This document shows positions 55,938 to 64,000 of a stretch of DNA of 64,000 nucleotides, one piece after another (within the stretch, counting starts at the first letter, position 1; each line of letters begins with the position of its first letter). The stretch is from Zhouia spongiae. Lineage in GTDB: Bacteria > Bacteroidota > Bacteroidia > Flavobacteriales > Flavobacteriaceae. Both the position numbers and the translations under genes were made by a program. The DNA lies in contig NZ_CP094326.1 of NCBI RefSeq assembly GCF_022760175.1, forward strand, positions 558,001 to 622,000, read 5' to 3'. A model generated the notes under the pieces. That model searched no databases, was not told the DNA's origin, and saw only the letters and a program-made list of their open reading frames with translations.

Positions 55938-56118
55938 AAACTACCTCGGGGCAAACCCACGAGAGGGCCAAGCGTAAAGAAAAGGTCCGGCAGGCCTTTT
56001 TAGCGATGGAGCCAGCTGGCGCATGGCAAAACATTTCAACGCAAGCCCTGTGAAATTCCTTTAGGAACATTTCACAAGGACAGGCGTCGGAGCATTTAAA
56101 TCTCGATGATCGAGTAAA
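55938..56118 (+). repeat. CAAG-junction structured repeat, copy 3 (one hairpin deleted)
   Basis: Starts AAACTACCTCGGGGCAAAC and ends CTCGATGATCGAGTAA. The AAAAGGTC/GGCCTTTT hairpin block of copy 1 is present (about 55979-56001). Only one hairpin lies between the junction arms: CCCTGTGAAATTCC from hairpin 1 joined to the loop and 3' arm of hairpin 2 (56046-56080), followed by CAGG instead of CAAG. The lost piece equals one hairpin plus one linker, as expected from slippage between the two GAAATTCC arms. Fills much of the 485-bp gap between maeB and queG. Confidence 0.85.
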
Positions 56119-56168
56119 CTTTTGAAATGAGTTATTTCATAAAGAATCGGCTTCAGGATTTAAAGAAA

Positions 56169-57107
56169 TTATTCCGTTTTATTTACGTTAAGAAAGTTGA
56201 TATTTCTTTTAAGTCCGGAGAATTTCGTGCGCTTTACAGCAGATTTTTTAAAAATCTTTCGAAAAACATCTTCAGTTATCTCATTCCAGTCTTTTTTCGT
56301 CATGGAAAGCAAATCAGGATCAGGATTAAAAAGCGGCTCATTATGGGATTTTGAAAAACGGTTCCACGGACATACATCCTGGCATATATCACAACCAAAC
56401 ATCCAGTTATCAAACTTACCGCGGACATCTTGCGGGATTTCATTCTTCAGTTCGATCGTAAAATACGATATACATTTACTTCCATCTACCACATAGGGTT
56501 CTACTATGGCCTGTGTAGGGCAGGCATCTATACAGGCAGTGCAATTACCACAATGATCGGTAACAGGGCTGTCATATACCAGCTCCAGGTCTACAATCAG
56601 CTCTGCTATAAAAAAGAACGAACCCACCTGTTTAGAAAGTAAATTAGAGTTTTTACCTATCCAACCCAAACCACTTTTAGCGGCCCAGGCCTTATCCATA
56701 ACCGGTGCCGAGTCTACAAAAGCGCGGCCACTCACCTCGCCAATCTCTTCCTGAATAAAATTCAACAACTGCCTTAACTTATCTTTTATTACAAAGTGAT
56801 AATCCGTTCCATAAGCATATTTGGATATCTTAGGTGCTTCGGGGTCCTTTTGCACCTCTTCAGGGTAATAATTAAGAAGCATGGATATCACAGACCTGGA
56901 GCCTTCTACCAACTTTCGCGGATCGAGACGCTTATCGAAATGATTTTCCATATAATGCATTTCACCTTGCATATTCTTACCCAGCCAACTTTCAAGTCTC
57001 GGGGCTTCCTCTTCCAGAAATTCTGCCTTAGAGATACCACATGACAAAAACCCGAGGCGCCTGGCTTCGGATTTTATCAGTTCTGTATATTTCTCTCGTT
57101 GGATCAC
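56169..57107 (-). CDS. queG: Epoxyqueuosine reductase QueG
   Basis: 312 residues. The cobalamin-binding N-terminal part ([27 protein letters not shown]) is followed by two [4Fe-4S] sites: [16 protein letters not shown] and [11 protein letters not shown]. It reduces epoxyqueuosine to queuosine in tRNA in the last step of the pathway. The length matches short QueG forms without C-terminal HEAT repeats. Monocistronic between two structured repeats. Confidence 0.95.
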   Translation of the reverse strand: MIQREKYTELIKSEARRLGFLSCGISKAEFLEEEAPRLESWLGKNMQGEMHYMENHFDKRLDPRKLVEGSRSVISMLLNYYPEEVQKDPEAPKISKYAYGTDYHFVIKDKLRQLLNFIQEEIGEVSGRAFVDSAPVMDKAWAAKSGLGWIGKNSNLLSKQVGSFFFIAELIVDLELVYDSPVTDHCGNCTACIDACPTQAIVEPYVVDGSKCISYFTIELKNEIPQDVRGKFDNWMFGCDICQDVCPWNRFSKSHNEPLFNPDPDLLSMTKKDWNEITEDVFRKIFKKSAVKRTKFSGLKRNINFLNVNKTE

Positions 57108-57149
57108 TCCTTAACTTTTACAATCAGGACGCTAAGGTACAATAATGTA

Positions 57150-57176
57150 AAAAAACGCCTGATAAAAGGCGTTTTG
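57150..57176 (-). terminator. Hairpin upstream of queG
   Basis: AAAACGCCT/AGGCGTTTT stem with a seven-base loop; on the minus strand T7 follows. It could end transcripts entering from the FAD oxidoreductase side. Confidence 0.6.
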
Positions 57177-57291
57177 ATTTTTTGATACAGACATCCGTCT
57201 GAATGCGAGCGTTTCGGGTAGCCAAAACACAAAGTATTAGAGCGTATCCAGACTTCAACAACAGGAGGAACTCCTTATTCAGACCTCAGTC

Positions 57292-57466
57292 AACCACATC
57301 GGAGCAAGCTCCCGAAGCTTTATAAAGAAAACCTAAAAAGCTCTTCTGCACAAGCCCTATGTAATTCCGTTCAGGAGGATTTCATAAGGGCAAGCCCCTT
57401 GAAATTCTTTCAGAAACATTTCACAAGGACAAGCGTCGGAGCATTTAAATCTCGATCATCGGGTAA
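57292..57466 (+). repeat. CAAG-junction structured repeat, copy 4 (most diverged)
   Basis: Begins near ACCACATCGGAGCAAGCTCCCGA and ends CTCGATCATCGGGTAA, directly against the FAD oxidoreductase stop at 57467. CAAG linkers at 57351, 57391 and 57430 separate hairpin 1 (57355-57390) and hairpin 2 (57395-57429). The first hairpin changed sequence (TCGG...CCGA in place of CCTCG...CGAGG) while staying paired. Occupies the last half of a 358-bp gap. Confidence 0.8.
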
Positions 57467-58843
57467 TTATAATGCCGGCCTGATGTTCTGGTTCACCCTA
57501 AAAAAGTTACCAGGGTCATATTTTGATTTCACTTTCGTCAAACGTTCATAGTTTTGCCTGTAACTTGCTTTCACCCTTTCCTGACCTTCATCCATCATAA
57601 AATTAGGATAAGCGCCTCCTGATGAATGGGGGTGTAAATCTTCCCAATAAGCTTTACACCAATTAGTTATTTTATCGGCATTGGCCGGATCAGGATCAAT
57701 ACCAACGATAACCCCGGCATATTTAGCATCTCTGTAAGCCCATGCCGTATCGGTTAACCCGGGATTGGCTGCGGCACCCGTAATCGGGTATAAATGCATT
57801 TGTGACAAAGGGGTTGGCAGTTTCAGGCTATGTTTCTTATGTATTGCCCTTACGTCAGTTCCCAGATCATTAAAGAAATCCGCTCTCCAGTACCATTGAA
57901 ACCCGGGAGGAAGCAATCCGTCAAACATGGTCTGTACTGCCGGATACGGCATAGGTCCGACATGCTCAAAAATTGGTTTTAACGCTCGAGCAGGGGTGAA
58001 CAATTTGTCGAAAACTGTTTGATCATCGCCTGCATAACACCAGACTACGCCACAAAACTTTTTATTGTGAAGGAATTCCGGAAATGGTGGCCCGGGTATA
58101 ATTAAAGTAGCAAAGAAGCCGTTTAATTCTTCCGGAGCTTTATGAATAAAATCATGGTACCATTGCATTATTTCTTCCGTCTTTTCTACCGGCCATAATG
58201 TCGGGCCTCCGATTACGTTTTTCAACATATGAGCCTGAAATTTAAAGGAGGTTACTATCCCAAAATTACCTCCGCCTCCTCTCACCGCCCAAAACAGGTC
58301 CGTATGCTGATCTTTATTAGCAACGACCAGACTACCGTCGGCCAAGACCATATCGACTTCCAACAGGTTATCGATTGTGAGACCATATTTTCTTGACAAA
58401 TGCCCAACGCCCCCGCCCAAGGTCAGACCTCCAACTCCTGTTGTCGAAATGATACCAGCCGGAACAGCTAATCCATATGGATGTGTAGCATGATCTACAT
58501 CTCCCCATACGTTACCACCACCTACTCTGACTGTATTATCGGAGGTATCGACATGAACATATTTAATTCCGGACAGATCAATTAAAAGTCCGTCATCACA
58601 AGAACCAAGTCCACCTCCGTTATGCCCGCCTCCCCTAACTGCAACAAGCATGTTATTTTCTTTTGCATAATTTACTGCGGCTATGACATCGGCAACATCT
58701 GCACACTTAACAATTATAGCCGGCTTTTTATCTATCATTGCATTGTATAACTTTCTGGCTTCAGCATATTCATTGTCTTCCGGAAGGATCACCTGGCCCC
58801 TTACAGCCCCTTTTAATACATCTACCTGTTGGACGATTTCCAT
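57467..58843 (-). CDS. FAD-linked oxidoreductase of the BBE/VAO family
   Basis: 458 residues. The N-terminal FAD_binding_4 domain has RGGGHN with His74, the usual covalent 8-alpha-histidyl site, and GVGGLTLGGGVGHLSRKYGLT. The second FAD-linking Cys of bicovalent enzymes is absent. The C-terminal BBE motif is YDPGNFFRVNQNI. Such enzymes oxidise alcohols, sugars or alkaloid-like substrates; the substrate is unknown. No signal peptide is seen. Stands alone on its strand. Confidence 0.9.
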   Translation of the reverse strand: MEIVQQVDVLKGAVRGQVILPEDNEYAEARKLYNAMIDKKPAIIVKCADVADVIAAVNYAKENNMLVAVRGGGHNGGGLGSCDDGLLIDLSGIKYVHVDTSDNTVRVGGGNVWGDVDHATHPYGLAVPAGIISTTGVGGLTLGGGVGHLSRKYGLTIDNLLEVDMVLADGSLVVANKDQHTDLFWAVRGGGGNFGIVTSFKFQAHMLKNVIGGPTLWPVEKTEEIMQWYHDFIHKAPEELNGFFATLIIPGPPFPEFLHNKKFCGVVWCYAGDDQTVFDKLFTPARALKPIFEHVGPMPYPAVQTMFDGLLPPGFQWYWRADFFNDLGTDVRAIHKKHSLKLPTPLSQMHLYPITGAAANPGLTDTAWAYRDAKYAGVIVGIDPDPANADKITNWCKAYWEDLHPHSSGGAYPNFMMDEGQERVKASYRQNYERLTKVKSKYDPGNFFRVNQNIRPAL

Positions 58844-59078
58844 TTGATTGGTTTTTAGCGTGAATAAATTTCATTTAAAATTAAAGTAGCATAAGAACCG
58901 TCATCTTACCTGTTGGGGAAAGGCTGTCAAGATCAAACCATAAAAATTTCCGAAAAGAAAGGTTTACACCATAAATAAATTAAGCCGAGAGAAACGCTGG
59001 AGCAGTATGCAAGAACCACACACCAACACAAAAATAACACATTATCAAACAATTAACAACAAAAAAGCAAGACACACA

Positions 59079-60101
59079 TTAAAACAATCCACCCTGCATT
59101 CCTCCTTTAACGCGCCCGAGGTGCTTATAAGCGAGCTCTGTCACCTCACGACCACGGGGAGTACGGATTATAAAGCCTTGTTGAATAAGAAAAGGCTCAT
59201 AGACCTCCTCGATGGTTTCTGCATTTTCAGAAACAGCGGTAGCCAATGTCGTAATACCTACAGGACCTCCCTTGAACTTGTCGATAATGGTAGACAGAAT
59301 TTTATTATCCATTTCATCTAAGCCATGCGCATCGACATTCAAAGCCTTTAAACCATATTTTGCGATCTCTATGTCGATTTTCCCGTTACCCTTGATCTGA
59401 GCGAAGTCACGCACCCTGCGCAATAAGGCATTCGCAATACGGGGAGTCCCCCTGCTTCTTCCCGCAATCTCGATAGCAGCTTCCATGGAGATAGGCACTT
59501 TAAGGATAGAAGAACTACGCTGGACAATATCAGCCAGCAATTCTGTAGTATAATACTGTAACCTGCTACTGATACCAAAACGGGCTCTCATAGGCGCTGT
59601 AAGAAGTCCTGAACGTGTAGTTGCCCCTACCAAAGTAAACTGATTCAGGTTGATCTGAACGGTTCGCGCATTAGGCCCGCTTTCGATCATAATATCTATA
59701 CGAAAGTCCTCCATAGCAGAGTACAAATACTCTTCTACTATCGGGCTCAGGCGATGGATCTCATCGATAAACAGAACATCCCGGTCTTCGAGGTTCGTTA
59801 GTAACCCGGCCAAATCTCCGGGTTTATCCAATACCGGACCGGATGTCACTTTAATACCTGCGTCCAATTCGCTGGCAAGAATATGAGCGAGGGTGGTTTT
59901 CCCCAATCCCGGAGGACCGTGAAACAAGGTATGATCGAGCGCATCTCCTCTCAGGTTGGCAGCTTCGACAAAAACCTTAAGGTTTTCGAGCACCTGATCC
60001 TGTCCTGTAAAATCATCGAAAGACAAGGGTCTGAGTGCTTTTTCTATATCGACTTCATCAGGAGAAAACTGCTCTCCGGTAGGATCTAAATACTCATTCA
60101 T
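59079..60101 (-). CDS. ruvB: Holliday junction helicase subunit RuvB
   Basis: 340 residues from the start at 60101 ([15 protein letters not shown]); the open frame runs six codons further up to 60119. Walker [10 protein letters not shown], Walker [12 protein letters not shown], sensor 1 LVGATTRSG, and the C-terminal winged helix with [14 protein letters not shown]. The hexamer drives branch migration with RuvA, encoded at 52.7 kb. The 235 bp between it and the FAD oxidoreductase start hold nothing I recognise. Confidence 0.97.
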   Translation of the reverse strand: MNEYLDPTGEQFSPDEVDIEKALRPLSFDDFTGQDQVLENLKVFVEAANLRGDALDHTLFHGPPGLGKTTLAHILASELDAGIKVTSGPVLDKPGDLAGLLTNLEDRDVLFIDEIHRLSPIVEEYLYSAMEDFRIDIMIESGPNARTVQINLNQFTLVGATTRSGLLTAPMRARFGISSRLQYYTTELLADIVQRSSSILKVPISMEAAIEIAGRSRGTPRIANALLRRVRDFAQIKGNGKIDIEIAKYGLKALNVDAHGLDEMDNKILSTIIDKFKGGPVGITTLATAVSENAETIEEVYEPFLIQQGFIIRTPRGREVTELAYKHLGRVKGGMQGGLF

Positions 60102-60125
60102 ACAACGCAAATATAACACAAAAAG

Positions 60126-60154
60126 AAAAGCCCTTTCAGTTTCGAAAGGGCTTT
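60126..60154 (-). terminator. Terminator after ctaD
   Basis: AAAGCCCTTTC/GAAAGGGCTTT with a six-base loop and T-rich minus-strand tail, 20-50 bp past the ctaD stop and just before ruvB. Confidence 0.75.
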
Positions 60155-60173
60155 ATATTATATCGGTTGAATT

Positions 60174-61970
60174 CTAATGATTCAATTCTTCTTCGTTTGG
60201 CTGCAACGGCACTGTTTGCGGAACAAAGTCCTGACCTGCCAGTACGTATTCACCATTTTCATTGGTCTTGCTATAGTCATAAGCCCATCTGTGTACCTCA
60301 GGAATTTCACCCGGCCAGTTACCGTGAACGTGTTCTACAGGAGTAGTCCATTCTAAGGTAGTAGCATTCCAAGGGTTCTGCGTAGCTTTCTTACCATAGA
60401 AGATACTATGGATAAAATTGTATACAAATACTAACTGGGCCGCACCCGCCAATAAGGCAAATGAAGTCATTACTACCTGGATATCTGTCAGGTCATCAAA
60501 CATAGGGAAAGCCGTGTTCTCATAGTAACGTCTAGGCAAACCGGCCATTCCAACAAAGTGCATTGGGAAGAATACTCCGTAAGCTGCTATTGCTGTTAAC
60601 CAGAAGTGAACATAACCCAGGTTCTTATTCATCATTTTCCCAAACATCTTAGGGAACCAGTGATATACCCCGGCGAACAATCCGTAGATTGCCGAAATAC
60701 CCATCACCAGGTGGAAGTGAGCCACTACGAAATACGTATCATGCACATTGATATCCAATGCACTGTCTCCCAGAATAATACCTGTTAAACCTCCGGTAAT
60801 GAATGTCGATACCATACCGATTGAGAACAACATCCCTGTATTGAACTGCAGGTTACCTTTCCACAATGTGGTTATCCAGTTGAATGCTTTTACAGCAGAT
60901 GGAATTGCGATTAATAATGTTGTAAAAGTAAATACCGATCCTAAAAACGGGTTCATACCGGATACGAACATATGGTGCCCCCAAACGATCGTTGATAAAA
61001 AGGCAATTGCGAGAATAGAGGCGATCATCGCTCTATATCCGAAGATTGGCTTACGCGCATTGGTGGCCATTACTTCAGAAACTATACCCATTGCAGGTAA
61101 AATAACAATATAAACCTCCGGGTGTCCTAAGAACCAGAACAAGTGCTCGAACAATACCGGAGACCCTCCCTGGTAATGTAACACTTCCCCCTGAATAAAT
61201 ATGTCTGATAAGAAGAACGAAGTACCGAAACTTCTATCCATGATCAATAACAACGCTGCTGAAAGTAATACCGGGAATGAAACAACCCCGATAATAGCAG
61301 TAATAAAGAATGCCCAGATAGTTAAGGGTAATCTGGTCATAGACATTCCTTTTGTTCTTAAGTTCAATACCGTTACAATATAGTTTAGTGAACCTAATAA
61401 AGACGATGCAATAAAGACAGCCATAGACACCAACCAAAGTGTCATCCCTGCTCCTGAACCTCCCTGAGCCATCGGCAATGCACTTAACGGCGGATAGATT
61501 GTCCAACCGGCTGCCGCAGGACCTGCCTCAACAAATAAAGAGATCACCATAATAACGCTCGAAAGGAAAAACAACCAGTAAGAAACCATGTTCAGGAATC
61601 CCGATGCCATATCCCTCGCACCGATTTGTAAAGGTATCAACAAGTTACTGAATGTACCACTCAACCCTGCTGTAAGCACGAAGAACACCATGATCGTTCC
61701 GTGCATAGTTACCAATGCCAAATATATATCTGCATCCATTACTCCGTCGGGAGCCCATTTACCTAATAAAGCTTCGAACACAGGGAATGATTCTCCAGGC
61801 CATGCAATTTGCATTCTGAATAATAATGACATTGCAATACCTATGAATCCCATGATCAAACCAGTAATTAAATACTGCTTAGAAATCATTTTATGATCAA
61901 GGCTGAAAATGTACTTAGAAACAAAAGTTTCTTTATGATGATGCCCGTGATCGTGTGCTGTTGCTGACAT
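60174..61970 (-). CDS. ctaD: Cytochrome c oxidase subunit I
   Basis: 598 residues with twelve helices. Haem and copper landmarks: TMHGTIMVFFV (haem a His), WFLGHPEVYIVILP (CuB His and cross-linked Tyr), GHHMF (two CuB His), and DTYFVVAHFHLVM (haem a3 and a His). The catalytic subunit reduces oxygen and pumps protons. It follows ctaC by 47 bp. The N-terminal HDHGHHHKE is an extra His-rich tag of unknown meaning. Confidence 0.97.
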   Translation of the reverse strand: MSATAHDHGHHHKETFVSKYIFSLDHKMISKQYLITGLIMGFIGIAMSLLFRMQIAWPGESFPVFEALLGKWAPDGVMDADIYLALVTMHGTIMVFFVLTAGLSGTFSNLLIPLQIGARDMASGFLNMVSYWLFFLSSVIMVISLFVEAGPAAAGWTIYPPLSALPMAQGGSGAGMTLWLVSMAVFIASSLLGSLNYIVTVLNLRTKGMSMTRLPLTIWAFFITAIIGVVSFPVLLSAALLLIMDRSFGTSFFLSDIFIQGEVLHYQGGSPVLFEHLFWFLGHPEVYIVILPAMGIVSEVMATNARKPIFGYRAMIASILAIAFLSTIVWGHHMFVSGMNPFLGSVFTFTTLLIAIPSAVKAFNWITTLWKGNLQFNTGMLFSIGMVSTFITGGLTGIILGDSALDINVHDTYFVVAHFHLVMGISAIYGLFAGVYHWFPKMFGKMMNKNLGYVHFWLTAIAAYGVFFPMHFVGMAGLPRRYYENTAFPMFDDLTDIQVVMTSFALLAGAAQLVFVYNFIHSIFYGKKATQNPWNATTLEWTTPVEHVHGNWPGEIPEVHRWAYDYSKTNENGEYVLAGQDFVPQTVPLQPNEEELNH

Positions 61971-62017
61971 AATCTTTATCTATTTATATAATATCGTTAT
62001 TCGTAATTTACTTTTAA

Positions 62018-63076
62018 TTATTGTACAGATTCCCCGAAGGTCTTTTGCTGGCCAAGCCACTCTTTATACTCTTCTTCAGTCTCTACTACAATTTTCATCT
62101 GCATGTTGTAGTGCGATTTACCACAAATCTTATTACATAACAATATGTAATCGAACTCAACATTAACCTCTTGCCCCCTGTCTTGAACTGCCTGTGCATT
62201 TTCTGCCCTGAGCTTATTAATGTTCTTATATTTCTTAACTATCCCCGGATCCTGTCTCATTTCTTCTGTTGTCACAGTAGGTGTAAACGCAAACTGGGTA
62301 ATCATTCCCGGAACACAGTTCATTTGCGCCCTGAAGTGAGGCATATAGGCAGAGTGAAGAACATCTTGCGATCTCATTTTGAACAATACTTTCTTCCCTA
62401 CCGGAATATGAATCTCCGTAGTCGAGATAATATCATCTTGTCCGTTAGGATCAGACTCGTCTAAACCGAGGATGTTTGCTTTGTCCATATCGATCAGACG
62501 TACGTTAGCATCACCCAATACGTTATCTGCCCCTGCATAACGGGCTTTCCAGTTAAATTGTTGTGCATATAATTCGATAACAATCGGATCTTCTTCATCG
62601 GTAACATCCATCACTTTCGTCCATGTATACAGTCCGTAAAGGATTAATGCTGCCAGTACAATAACAGGGATGATGGTCCAGATAAACTCTAATTTATCAT
62701 TATCTGCATAGAACAGTGCCTTTTTCCCTTTTTCACCTCTGTATTTATATGCAAAATAATGCAACAACGCCTGTGTGATAAACTGTACGATAAAAATCAG
62801 CACTAATGAAATCAGCATCAGGTTGTCATAATCTTTACCATGTTCAGAAGCAGGGGTTCCTAAAACCACTCCTCCCCATTTCCACAGTGAATATATGGTC
62901 AGCAAGTATATGAATACCAAGAAGCCGTACATCAGGTAACCGTTTAGCTTGTTATCCTTATCACTTGCAATTTGTGAATTATCCGCACTTGCTTGCGACA
63001 ATTCGAATATCTTAGTCATTTGCCAGATGGCTATGGCTACCAGTACGAGAACTATAATAGTTAATAAAGCAGTCAT
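62018..63076 (-). CDS. ctaC: Cytochrome c oxidase subunit II
   Basis: 352 residues. One extra N-terminal helix, then the usual two-helix hairpin and the cupredoxin domain. The CuA ligands are complete: Cys314-x3-Cys318-x3-His322-x2-Met325 (LLCNKICGKSHYNMQM), plus an earlier His in VLHSAYMPHF. It has no fused cytochrome c domain, so electrons must come from a soluble or complex-III-bound cytochrome c. Confidence 0.96.
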   Translation of the reverse strand: MTALLTIIVLVLVAIAIWQMTKIFELSQASADNSQIASDKDNKLNGYLMYGFLVFIYLLTIYSLWKWGGVVLGTPASEHGKDYDNLMLISLVLIFIVQFITQALLHYFAYKYRGEKGKKALFYADNDKLEFIWTIIPVIVLAALILYGLYTWTKVMDVTDEEDPIVIELYAQQFNWKARYAGADNVLGDANVRLIDMDKANILGLDESDPNGQDDIISTTEIHIPVGKKVLFKMRSQDVLHSAYMPHFRAQMNCVPGMITQFAFTPTVTTEEMRQDPGIVKKYKNINKLRAENAQAVQDRGQEVNVEFDYILLCNKICGKSHYNMQMKIVVETEEEYKEWLGQQKTFGESVQ

Positions 63077-63109
63077 GTTATTATTTCCTGTTTACTATTT
63101 AATTTCTAA

Positions 63110-64000
63110 TTAATAATGAAAGTGTTTACTTTCTTCAATGAATGGGTTACGCTTAGGCGTTAACGGAGCCTTGGTAAGCGCAGTGAATACAACATAAATG
63201 AATAGTCCTAAGAAGAACAATACAGCTCCGATCTCTGCTATTCCGATGTACCACTGATCTCCCACAGTAGCCGGCATAATCATTACGTAAATATCGATAT
63301 AATGTCCTAAAAGAATCACAATACCCGCCATTACTACAAACCAGTTAACGCGTTTGTAATCGCTGTTCATCAGTACCAGCAACGGGAATACAAAGTTCAT
63401 TACCAACATTCCCAGGAACGGTAACTTGTAGTCTTCAAGCCTTGTTACAAAATATGTAACTTCTTCCGGAATATTTGAATACCAGATCAACATAAACTGA
63501 GAGAACCAAAGGTAGGTCCAGAATATACTGATCGCGAACATAAACTTCGCAAGATCGTGCAAGTGACTGTCGTTGACTTGTTCTAAATATCCTTTCGACT
63601 TCAGGTATATTGTTATCAGTGCTATAACAGTGATCCCAGACACAAACATACTGGCGAACACATACCATCCGAATAAGGTACTAAACCAGTGTGGATCAAC
63701 ACTCATAATCCAATCCCAAGACATCATAGACTCAGATACAAGGAAGAAAACCAAGAATCCTGCAGAAATTCTGAAGTTCTTTTTAAAGTAGCTGTCATCT
63801 TCAGCTGTATCCTGAGCAATTGAGAACTTTCTTGAGAAATGGCGGTAAGCGACCCAACCGGCTATATAAATCAAAGCTCTTATAAGGAAGAAAGGCACAT
63901 TCAAGAAACCTGTCTTACCCTGAATTAATTCGTCATGCGCAACTACTTCAGAATCCATCCATATGAACAAGTGGTTTAAATGCATCCCTGAGAGTACCAG
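63110..64000 (-). CDS. actF: Alternative complex III subunit ActF (quinol:cytochrome c oxidoreductase), 5' end outside window
   Basis: Open to the window edge; about 297 residues of the C-terminal part are visible, with about eight helices. The segments MMSWDWIMSVDPHWFSTLFGWYVFAS and FLGMLVMNFVFPLLVLMNSDYKR are typical of ActF/NrfD-like membrane subunits. The complex oxidises menaquinol and hands electrons to the oxidase encoded right downstream (33 bp to ctaC). The alternative complex replaces cytochrome bc1 in Bacteroidota. Confidence 0.85.
   Translation of the reverse strand: MVLSGMHLNHLFIWMDSEVVAHDELIQGKTGFLNVPFFLIRALIYIAGWVAYRHFSRKFSIAQDTAEDDSYFKKNFRISAGFLVFFLVSESMMSWDWIMSVDPHWFSTLFGWYVFASMFVSGITVIALITIYLKSKGYLEQVNDSHLHDLAKFMFAISIFWTYLWFSQFMLIWYSNIPEEVTYFVTRLEDYKLPFLGMLVMNFVFPLLVLMNSDYKRVNWFVVMAGIVILLGHYIDIYVMIMPATVGDQWYIGIAEIGAVLFFLGLFIYVVFTALTKAPLTPKRNPFIEESKHFHY

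Noticed and set aside
57108-57291. Search for a gene between queG and repeat copy 4
   Set aside because: Only a hairpin at 57150-57176 and short inverted words such as GGAGGAACTCC were found; no start with a coding-like frame.
7622-57466. CRISPR-like interpretation of the repeats
   Set aside because: The copies are far apart, single, and have no spacers; hairpin arms rather than direct repeats dominate, and no cas genes are present.

Overview
The window comes from a chromosome of a gliding-type Bacteroidota, most likely family Flavobacteriaceae. The markers are a complete sprA (type IX secretion/gliding translocon), a folK-deoxynucleoside kinase fusion, an alternative complex III subunit next to an aa3-type oxidase, the order ruvA-sprA-gcvH-vanZ-tonB, and promoter motifs of the TTG...TAnnTTTG type. 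The sequence is A/T-rich. I cannot resolve the genus from it.

Layout. 1-4.5 kb: end of folK-dNK, a SPOUT RNA methyltransferase, mutS. 4.5-7.6 kb: tRNA-Gly(GCC) and tRNA-Leu(UAA), then a small accessory islet holding an Abi/HEPN defence gene, an internally deleted IS982-type insertion sequence, a Bor-like lipoprotein and a tiny membrane protein. The islet is closed on the far side by a decayed copy of the 3' half of the same tRNA-Leu plus its terminator. 7.6-11.2 kb: a structured repeat, a Crp/Fnr regulator, an exported Ntn hydrolase with TPR, gene remnants, a DUF6326 membrane protein and a DUF1508 protein. 11.3-17.8 kb: a tripartite RND efflux operon. 17.9-25.3 kb: a secreted hypothetical, an orphan response regulator, a second structured repeat, an operon of a formylglycine-enzyme-like lipoprotein with an S15 peptidase, small proteins, fabD and a gamma-carbonic anhydrase-like protein. 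25.3-31.7 kb: an Nfu protein with a doubled N domain, an inverted-repeat-bounded element, a PiT phosphate permease with a PhoU-like tail, dodecin, two MscS channels and tsaB. 31.7-37.5 kb: a MacA/MacB/TolC-like exporter operon with two permeases, upstream of tsaB. 37.7-42.9 kb: cytochrome oxidase subunits III and IV, heme O synthase and copper-delivery (SCO) genes. 43-55.7 kb: two TonB proteins, vanZ-like, gcvH, sprA, ruvA and maeB. 55.9-60.1 kb: two more structured repeats, queG, an FAD oxidoreductase and ruvB. 60.2-64 kb: ctaD, ctaC and the start-truncated actF of alternative complex III.

How parts work together. The right half is mainly respiration (alternative complex III, oxidase subunits I/II at 60-63 kb and III/IV plus assembly factors at 37.7-42.9 kb) and envelope energisation or secretion (TonB, SprA). 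The left half is accessory and efflux DNA.

The most unusual feature is a family of four intergenic repeats (7.6, 19.8, 55.9 and 57.3 kb), all in the same orientation. Each is about 175-200 bp and built from hairpins joined by the tetranucleotide CAAG, so the single strand can fold into a multi-branched junction. One copy has lost exactly one hairpin.
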